In this document: one piece after another, positions 1 to 5,431 of the stretch
Position numbering within the stretch: position 1 is the stretch's first letter
Layout: each line of letters starts with the position of its first letter
Made by a program: the position numbers and the translations under genes
Notes under the pieces: generated by a model
The model's input: only the letters and a program-made list of their open reading frames with translations
Told to the model about the DNA's origin: nothing
The model's database searches: none
Source: Holosporales bacterium
GTDB lineage: Bacteria; Pseudomonadota; Alphaproteobacteria; RUG11792
Direction of reading: 5' to 3'
Length of the DNA stretch: 11,025 nucleotides
Assembly: GCA_031281515.1 (NCBI GenBank)
Contig: JAITFF010000052.1
Span: 1 to 11,025, forward strand

Positions 1-1
1 T

Positions 2-691
2 GCAGATGCTCAAAATAGCATTGGAATTCTCTATGCAATAGGCGATGATGTCCACCAAGATTTTGAGGAAGCTTTTCGATGGTATATGATGGCCGCCAAT
101 CAAGAGTTGCCAGAGGCACAAATAAATGTTGCCGGAATGTACGCAAGAGGTCTGGGGGTAAAACAAGATTTCGGAAAAACAATTGAATGGCTTACGAAGG
201 CTGCTAAGCAAAACTCCGCCGTGGCCCAGTTTAACTTAGGGGGAATATATGCGAATGGTGAATTCGGGGAAAAGCAGAACTTCGAAAAAGCTTACTATTT
301 TTACTTACAGGCCGCAGAACAAGGATATGCCGACGCCCAGTTCGAAGTTGGACTGATGTACGAAAATGGAGAATTTTTAGATAAAGATACGGTGGAGGCC
401 CACAAGTGGTATCTCCTAGCGGCCGAGAATGGATTGGCTGACGCTCAATACGCAGTTGCTCGCCAATTTGCTTGCGGAATCGGAGTAGAGGTAGATTACG
501 AGAAAGCTTTCGAATGGTGTGAACATGCGGCAGAACAGGGATTGGCATCAGCTCAGTATAATCTCGGGACGATGTATGCCGACGGATATCCTGGAATTAA
601 GCAGAGTAAAAAACGAGCAAAAGAGTGGTTCAGAGCGGCTGCAGCACAGGGGAATCAGCTAGCTCAGGAGAGGCTGGATTCGATAGATTAA
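2..691 (+). CDS. Sel1-repeat (SLR/TPR-like) protein, 5' end missing
   Basis: The reading frame is open from the first bases of the window, so only the C-terminal 229 residues are seen and the start lies outside. The visible part is six consecutive Sel1-like repeats of about 36-37 residues, each ending and starting around an 'AQ' step (for example DAQFEVGLMYENG followed by W-Y-LLAAENG). A short tail, LAQERLDSID, follows. Sel1 repeats form helix-turn-helix solenoids that act as protein-binding scaffolds. In bacteria they occur in periplasmic, envelope and host-interaction proteins. Any signal peptide or fused domain would be in the missing N-terminus, so location and partner cannot be judged. 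It converges on the glycosyltransferase gene, 41 nt away, with no obvious terminator hairpin between them. The family call is firm; the function is unknown. Confidence 0.93.
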   Translation, partial: ADAQNSIGILYAIGDDVHQDFEEAFRWYMMAANQELPEAQINVAGMYARGLGVKQDFGKTIEWLTKAAKQNSAVAQFNLGGIYANGEFGEKQNFEKAYYFYLQAAEQGYADAQFEVGLMYENGEFLDKDTVEAHKWYLLAAENGLADAQYAVARQFACGIGVEVDYEKAFEWCEHAAEQGLASAQYNLGTMYADGYPGIKQSKKRAKEWFRAAAAQGNQLAQERLDSID

Positions 692-732
692 CACCAGTTT
701 CATAACAATGCAGGGGGTAGCACGCAGATTTA

Positions 733-1785
733 TCATTGGATTTTAAACACTAAGGCCTTACCGATAAACCCGACGGCGCGAACTGCGCGATCAAATAATC
801 TGGATGACTGTGCTGCAACCTCCTCCTTAAGAGATTCTTTAAAACCCCAAAATGGAGTACGCCGGAGGTATTTATACCATAAATCGGTGAACGGTACGAA
901 TCCACCCATCAATGTCCATGGCTTGCCTTTTCCAGCGTAATGGTACACCAGAACGTCTTCTATGCTGGGAAGTGGTACCCTTTTTCGAATAGATCGAAAT
1001 GCAGCCGCCGCAAGGCTCTGGCTAGAGTCATCAGAGTAGCTAGCAGCATCGGTTAATCCATACACGCCTTGCAGCAGAGTTTGAAAATTAAATTCCATAG
1101 GTAGGATTATCTGATGATTAGCCGTCACACTGGATAAAACTTCTTGCTCTACAGCGATTACTTTGTCGGACAGTTCTAAGGTCTTTTGGCGGAGTTTCTC
1201 CAACATTTCGTAATCGCCCATCTTTTTGCAGTTAAACAACAAGACACCGGCATTAAGAACACAAAATCCGGATTGGAGCGTGCCGCAAAACGCCTTTGAT
1301 AGTTCTACCGCCACTTCCTTAACGCCAGCTATGTAATTATCGCCCAGTTCAATATCCCATAATCTCTTTATATCTCCGTTGACAACAGTATCCCCATCCA
1401 ACCATATTGCCTTGTCTATTCCACGTTCCTGTGAGTAAATCGGGATCCAATATTTGGCGAAAACCCCTAATGGCCATGCATTACAAATATTCATTCCCAA
1501 TCCTTTAACTGTTTCATAACTAAACGGGATAAATTCCAACTCTGCTTTTTTACTACATACAGAAGTTAAGATATCTTTGGATTTGTGAGACATTCCAAAG
1601 TCATATATGTGGAACATTATGTCATTTCCAGGATGATTTGCCAAAGTAGAACTCATCGCTACGGACGTCGGCATCGTATAATTGTCATCCGCTCCCATAA
1701 AGATATGAATTGGATTCGCAGCGCTTACGCAACAGATGCAAGATAAGATTAATACACTGAAAATATTGGTCCGAAGCATACTCAT
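733..1785 (-). CDS. Exported family 8 glycosyltransferase
   Basis: This is predicted to transfer a sugar from a nucleotide-sugar donor, with Mn2+ held by a DxD motif. Seen in the sequence (350 residues from ATG 1785): an ADDNY motif near residue 33, LDGDTVVNGDI with DGD at 130-132, NAGVLLFN near 178-185, and HYAGKGKPW near 282-290. All are hallmarks of the GT8 family (LgtC, glycogenin, GspA relatives). Oddly, the N-terminus is a good Sec signal peptide: Arg at residue 5, a hydrophobic core FSVLILSCICC, then a VSA/AN cleavage-like site. Bacterial GT8 enzymes normally work in the cytosol. A TAA stop lies just before GTG 1788, so the start is GTG 1788, ATG 1785 or ATG 1779; I chose 1785 because ATG is the commoner start. 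The Shine-Dalgarno is weak. It lies 114 nt downstream of another exported gene on the same strand. Acceptor and sugar are unknown. Confidence 0.9.
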   Translation of the reverse strand: MSMLRTNIFSVLILSCICCVSAANPIHIFMGADDNYTMPTSVAMSSTLANHPGNDIMFHIYDFGMSHKSKDILTSVCSKKAELEFIPFSYETVKGLGMNICNAWPLGVFAKYWIPIYSQERGIDKAIWLDGDTVVNGDIKRLWDIELGDNYIAGVKEVAVELSKAFCGTLQSGFCVLNAGVLLFNCKKMGDYEMLEKLRQKTLELSDKVIAVEQEVLSSVTANHQIILPMEFNFQTLLQGVYGLTDAASYSDDSSQSLAAAAFRSIRKRVPLPSIEDVLVYHYAGKGKPWTLMGGFVPFTDLWYKYLRRTPFWGFKESLKEEVAAQSSRLFDRAVRAVGFIGKALVFKIQ

Positions 1786-1812
1786 CACTTAAATAGCTAT
1801 TGTTTAATGACA

Positions 1813-1843
1813 AGTATATGGTCCTATTATTAATAATATACAA
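1813..1843 (-). promoter_or_regulatory. Weak candidate promoter for the GT8 gene
   Basis: Read on the minus strand, TATACT (1818-1813, 5 of 6 matches to the -10 consensus) is preceded by TTGTAT (1843-1838, 3 of 6) with a long 19-nt spacer. Transcription would begin near 1806, about 20 nt before ATG 1785. The spacing is poor and the region is AT-rich, so a chance match is possible. Alternatively the gene is read through from the upstream exported gene. Confidence 0.3.
1825..1838. repeat. Perfect 14-bp AT palindrome upstream of the GT8 gene
   Basis: TATTATTAATAATA is its own reverse complement. It sits between the -35-like and -10-like elements of the candidate GT8 promoter, where a repressor operator might lie. 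It consists only of A and T, so chance is a real alternative. No regulator is encoded nearby. Confidence 0.3.
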
Positions 1844-1899
1844 ATATTTCGGAATAATTTTAGGTATCAATATCGACGCACTGATAGTAATCGATATCC

Positions 1900-3165
1900 T
1901 TACTCTTCCGGAGGGAAAGGCTCGCCAAATATAGTGCGTTTACCCAGGGTATCTATAGCTGGAATATTCCAGCTGAACACAATATCAGGATGTCCCAAAT
2001 CAACTAGCTGACAAAATAGTTTCAGATTCGAAGGCTGAAACATAATGGCGAGCTGTAGCTGCAGGAGATCGCTTACTCGAATCTTTAACAGCTCTCCTGC
2101 TCTAGCACTGTAGTGCTCTACGTGACGAGACTCTAAAATGGGCCCTGATGGTTGCCGCTCTTTCAGAATTTCCTCAATGTATCCTGAGTACGAGTCTTCC
2201 AGACGGCATGCTAATTGTATGGAAAATTCTCTATCGGGATTAGTAAGTCGAACAGGAATGAGGGCCCCAGAGCTCCATGCATATTTCCTGAGTGGGCCAC
2301 ATATAGAAGCAACTTTCTCATCGAAGGTCAAGCCATCTGCGTAAAGATTTTGAGTTATTAACTGCAAATACAATTCGTGATTTCGGGTTAAACTTACGAA
2401 ATCACAAGAAAACGATTGAGTATGCGGTACTATCTTATGGGTAAGAAGTCTAAATGTCGACTGAGGTTTTTTCCATACATCACCCCGATTCCTTTCCACT
2501 TTCCTTAGGACTTTAACAAAAAAATTACCGAAAATATCTCCCACTCTTTTTCCAGTCCTATTCCGATTGGCCAGCATAACCGGTGATTTATCGGCTGCCG
2601 TTCCATACGAGAATTCAGGCTGGCCGGGATTCCTGAATACCAGGTCCGTAAATTCATCCCCACGTTGCACAAAACCCAATACCGTGAAAGTTAAATCAAA
2701 TTGGTCTCGTTCAAGTGGGATGAGTTTCAACCGCCCAGCCCCCCTGAGAAAGCCCCATAATCCCAGGCTATCCCCGGTTCTGCCTCCCGACAAAGGTATG
2801 CGAAAAATTGGGATACGCATCAATGATGATAAATCGGGAGGTGTAGCCTCTATCCCTGGCAATTCAGGCGGGAGCGGGCATATTGCTGGAGCCCGAGATG
2901 GCAATGGTTCCCAATCACCGGCATTACCCACCTTGTAGACTACTCCTTGATCAGGGTTAGTGATATCACCCCAAGTTATTCGTTTTTCGGGATTGATCGG
3001 CCCTTCATGGTCGGGATCGTCGGAACACCTCCCGTCCGCCGAAAATCCTAAAATAATTACCACAATTGATAAAGCGACTGAGCGAACTAATTTCTGCATC
3101 AGTCGATCCAGTGAGCGCTCGCCGGTATACCCAGCCCTCACCATCGCTACTTTCTGAATGGTCAC
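1900..3165 (-). CDS. Unrecognised exported or membrane-anchored protein
   Basis: I do not recognise this 421-residue protein. It has one N-terminal hydrophobic segment (about residues 29-42, ALSIVVIILGF) preceded by basic residues, then a polar, proline-rich stretch (residues 50-125, including CPLPPELPG and ATPPDL). A mixed alpha/beta-looking body ends in GEPFPPEE. It contains six cysteines (47, 96, 253, 289, 320, 385), all beyond the hydrophobic segment, so disulfides are possible after export. The start is uncertain. GTG 3165 has an AGGA Shine-Dalgarno (3178-3175, 9-nt gap) just below a good promoter, which is why I chose it. ATG 3099 (residue 23, weak GGA 7 nt upstream) would give a more ordinary signal peptide, MQKLVRSVALSIVVII. 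It is probably released to, or anchored at, the periplasmic side. The neighbouring exported GT8 on the same strand suggests a shared envelope or secreted role, by inference only. Confidence 0.75.
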   Translation of the reverse strand: MTIQKVAMVRAGYTGERSLDRLMQKLVRSVALSIVVIILGFSADGRCSDDPDHEGPINPEKRITWGDITNPDQGVVYKVGNAGDWEPLPSRAPAICPLPPELPGIEATPPDLSSLMRIPIFRIPLSGGRTGDSLGLWGFLRGAGRLKLIPLERDQFDLTFTVLGFVQRGDEFTDLVFRNPGQPEFSYGTAADKSPVMLANRNRTGKRVGDIFGNFFVKVLRKVERNRGDVWKKPQSTFRLLTHKIVPHTQSFSCDFVSLTRNHELYLQLITQNLYADGLTFDEKVASICGPLRKYAWSSGALIPVRLTNPDREFSIQLACRLEDSYSGYIEEILKERQPSGPILESRHVEHYSARAGELLKIRVSDLLQLQLAIMFQPSNLKLFCQLVDLGHPDIVFSWNIPAIDTLGKRTIFGEPFPPEE

Positions 3166-3194
3166 GATTCTATGTCCTAATCCTTTCCCCGTTC

Positions 3195-3223
3195 TTCATT
3201 GTATGTTCTCTATTTTTTATGAT
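3195..3223 (+). promoter_or_regulatory. Candidate promoter for trxB-prfB-addA
   Basis: TTCATT (3195-3200, 3 of 6 matches) and TATGAT (3218-3223, 5 of 6) are separated by 17 nt. Transcription would start near 3230, giving a leader of about 158 nt before ATG 3388. It lies almost exactly on top of the opposing promoter, so the two could not be occupied together. The -35 is weak, and a start nearer to trxB cannot be excluded. Confidence 0.35.
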
Positions 3224-3226
3224 CAA
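3198..3226 (-). promoter_or_regulatory. Sigma70-type promoter for the exported-protein gene
   Basis: On the minus strand TTGATC (3226-3221, 4 of 6 matches) and TACAAT (3203-3198, 5 of 6) are separated by exactly 17 nt. Transcription would start near 3191, leaving a short leader that carries AGGA 9 nt before GTG 3165. This is the best promoter-like match I found in the window. Confidence 0.55.
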
Positions 3227-3387
3227 TGGATTTTTATTGCCGGTATGTATTGGGGTTTCGAACTTTGGACGAAGAATCTAAAAAAAACTCAATCCGAAAA
3301 TTCCAAATTTTGGGATTTCGATTTAATTTCCAATTGTTCCAGGCTTCTGCTAGGATCCGACTACGTTTCCTCTTTGCTGATCTCATC

Positions 3388-4332
3388 ATGTCTATAGGTC
3401 CCGGGGAGAGTTCAATACCGGAGAATGACGTCGTCATCGTTGGGTCTGGGCCAGCCGGATTGACCTGCGCAATTTATCTCGCGCGATCTGGGGTAGTCCC
3501 CGTCGTTCTGATGGGAGATGTTCCAGGTGGACAGCTAATTAAAACCGACGTCATCGAGAATTATCCAGGATTTCAGGAAGTATCTGGGTGTGATCTTATG
3601 ATGAAGATGATGTCTCAGGCAGAATTCTTGGGAACCAAATTTATTTACGAACAAGTCAACGCCGTATCAAAAATCGATGGAGGATTCAGACTGGTATTAA
3701 ACTCAGGAGAAACCCTGAGTTCTATGGCGATTCTCATCGCGACTGGAGCTACCCACAAAAAAATTGGATGTCCAGGAGAAGATGATTTTACGAACAAGGG
3801 AGTTTCCTGGTGTGCGACCTGCGATGGTCCATTATTGAAGGGAAATAAGGTGGTGGCCGTCGTTGGCGGAGGAAATACCGCCGTGACGGAGGCTTTATTC
3901 CTCTCTAAGTTTGCTGGGAGAGTTTTCCTAATTCACCGGAGATCTGGCCTCCGCGCCGACAAAATTATGCAGGATAAATTATTCGCGAACGATAAGATTG
4001 AGATGATTTGGAACAGCGAGGTTACTGAAATCCTTGGAGATCAGGCTCTTAAATCCATTCGTTTGAAGAATTTTACCGATAATTCGGAGAAAATTTTGGA
4101 GGTAGATGGATTGTTCATAGCGATCGGGACTGTCCCAGCCTCATCCATCGTCCGAGATCTTGTCGATACCGACGATAATGGTTACATTAAAGCTGCCAAT
4201 ACATTAACATCATGTGACGGATTGTTTGCAGCCGGGGATGTCGTGAGCGGCAGTTTAAAACAGGCCATATTCGCCGCGGGGAGTAGTGCTCTAGCTGCCA
4301 AGCGTATCGAAGAGTATCTCTGGATGAGGTAG
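3388..4332 (+). CDS. trxB: Thioredoxin reductase (NADPH)
   Basis: This FAD enzyme passes electrons from NADPH to thioredoxin in the cytosol. At 314 residues it has the normal low-molecular-weight TrxB length. Domains in order: FAD-binding GSGPAG (19-24), the GGQL...ENYPGF stretch (48-62), redox-active disulfide CATC (142-145) within WCATCDGP, NADPH-binding GGGNTA (160-165) and HRRSGLRAD (183-191), and the second FAD contact FAAGDV (280-285) followed by LKQAIFAAG. The frame stays open upstream to 3226, but that stretch does not resemble TrxB. ATG 3388 puts the Rossmann strand at the usual place, although no Shine-Dalgarno is visible. prfB starts 5 nt after its stop, so it is probably the first gene of trxB-prfB-addA. 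The family call is secure; ferredoxin/flavodoxin reductases of similar fold lack the CxxC seen here. Confidence 0.97.
   Translation: MSIGPGESSIPENDVVIVGSGPAGLTCAIYLARSGVVPVVLMGDVPGGQLIKTDVIENYPGFQEVSGCDLMMKMMSQAEFLGTKFIYEQVNAVSKIDGGFRLVLNSGETLSSMAILIATGATHKKIGCPGEDDFTNKGVSWCATCDGPLLKGNKVVAVVGGGNTAVTEALFLSKFAGRVFLIHRRSGLRADKIMQDKLFANDKIEMIWNSEVTEILGDQALKSIRLKNFTDNSEKILEVDGLFIAIGTVPASSIVRDLVDTDDNGYIKAANTLTSCDGLFAAGDVVSGSLKQAIFAAGSSALAAKRIEEYLWMR
4326..4329 (+). promoter_or_regulatory. Ribosome binding site that fixes the TTG start of prfB
   Basis: GAGG inside the last codons of trxB lies 8 nt before TTG 4338. The next in-frame ATG is far inside the conserved part of RF2, so this Shine-Dalgarno supports the non-ATG start and suggests coupling to trxB translation. 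Confidence 0.6.
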
Positions 4333-4337
4333 TACCA

Positions 4338-5429
4338 TTGACTCCGCAAGATCTGAAAAATATAGAAACCATCGAAAATGCGATAAAAAATATAAAAAAT
4401 TTTGTGGATTTTGAATACACGACTAACCGTATCAATGAACTCGAAGATAAAGTAAATTCACCGGATTTTTGGGATAACTCGGAAGTCGCGATCTCTGTAA
4501 TCAAAGAGCGGGATAAGCTGCGGGGAGCAATCCTAGGCATCCTCGATCTTGAGGCGAAATTAAGCGAACTCCTGGAATTCATGGAATTGGCCGAATCTGA
4601 AAATGACGCTAAATCAATAGCTGAATTTAGCGGGGGCCTGGAATCTTTGGCAAAAGAAGCCTTCAAAAATCAAATCGAATCTGTATTAAGTAGTGCCCAG
4701 GATTCCGCCAATTGCTATGTCGAAATAAATTCTGGAGCTGGTGGAACTGAGGCACAAGATTGGGCTGAAATGCTTGCTCGGATGTATTTTAGGTGGGCAG
4801 AGAAGAGGAACTACAAAACGGAAATTACCGATAAGACGGATGGTGAAGAGGCCGGGGTCAAATCGATTACCCTTTACGTTAAGGGAGCGAAAGCCTATGG
4901 ATGGCTCAAGAAAGAAACTGGAGTTCATCGACTGGTTAGGATTTCTCCGTTCGATTCGAATGCCAGGAGGCATACAAGTTTTGCATCAGTTTCTGTTACT
5001 CCAGAGCTGGACAACGATATTGAAATCGAAATTAATGATGCTGACCTGAGGATTGATACCTACAGATCTTCCGGGGCCGGTGGACAACACGTCAATAAAA
5101 CGGACAGTGCCGTAAGGATAACTCATATCCCATCTGGAATTGTAACTCAATCTCAGGTTGATCGATCGCAGCACAGAAATAGAGAAATCGCTATGAATAT
5201 GCTCAAGTCGAAACTGTATGCCCTGAAATTAAAAGAGCAGGAGGATGAAATCAAGGCTTCACAAAACAAGACTGATATTGCCTGGGGGAACCAGATTAGG
5301 TCATACGTTTTACAACCATATCAGATGGTCAAAGATACGAGAACCGGTATCGAAAAGGGAAGCGCAATGGCCGTTCTGGACGGTGATATCGATGAGTTTT
5401 TAGAGGCCGCAATCTCCACGATATTGTAA
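4338..5429 (+). CDS. prfB: Peptide chain release factor 2
   Basis: RF2 recognises UGA and UAA in the ribosomal A site and triggers release of the finished protein. The 363-residue length is normal. Visible parts: an N-terminal helical domain (about 1-120), the stop-codon recognition motif SPF at 203-205 (the RF2-specific tripeptide; RF1 has PxT), and the catalytic GGQ at 248-250 within SSGAGGQHVNKTDSAVR. A basic C-terminal region with QSQVDRSQHRNR follows. Translation starts at TTG 4338, supported by GAGG 8 nt upstream. There is no in-frame UGA near codon 25, so the autoregulatory +1 frameshift found in E. coli and many other bacteria is absent; the equivalent stretch reads straight through as NFVDFEY. 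The gene lies between trxB (5 nt) and addA (2 nt). Because UGA also ends the GT8 gene, UGA is a normal stop here. Confidence 0.97.
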   Translation: MTPQDLKNIETIENAIKNIKNFVDFEYTTNRINELEDKVNSPDFWDNSEVAISVIKERDKLRGAILGILDLEAKLSELLEFMELAESENDAKSIAEFSGGLESLAKEAFKNQIESVLSSAQDSANCYVEINSGAGGTEAQDWAEMLARMYFRWAEKRNYKTEITDKTDGEEAGVKSITLYVKGAKAYGWLKKETGVHRLVRISPFDSNARRHTSFASVSVTPELDNDIEIEINDADLRIDTYRSSGAGGQHVNKTDSAVRITHIPSGIVTQSQVDRSQHRNREIAMNMLKSKLYALKLKEQEDEIKASQNKTDIAWGNQIRSYVLQPYQMVKDTRTGIEKGSAMAVLDGDIDEFLEAAISTIL

Positions 5430-5431
5430 CG

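Noticed and set aside
1870..1897. 7-bp inverted repeat ATATCGA/TCGATAT as a terminator for the exported-protein gene
   Set aside because: The loop is 14 nt, the stem is AT-rich and no T-run follows on the minus strand, so it does not look like an intrinsic terminator.
2567..2938. 123-codon plus-strand ORF antisense to the exported-protein gene
   Set aside because: It is low-complexity in look, lacks a ribosome site, and lies opposite a longer frame with a promoter, ribosome site and signal peptide.
1..3165. Mobile island or prophage segment
   Set aside because: No integrase, transposase, flanking repeats or tRNA are visible; a merely accessory look is not enough.
3226..3387. N-terminal extension of trxB by 54 residues
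   Set aside because: The upstream codons do not resemble TrxB, and ATG 3388 gives the standard family length and N-terminus.
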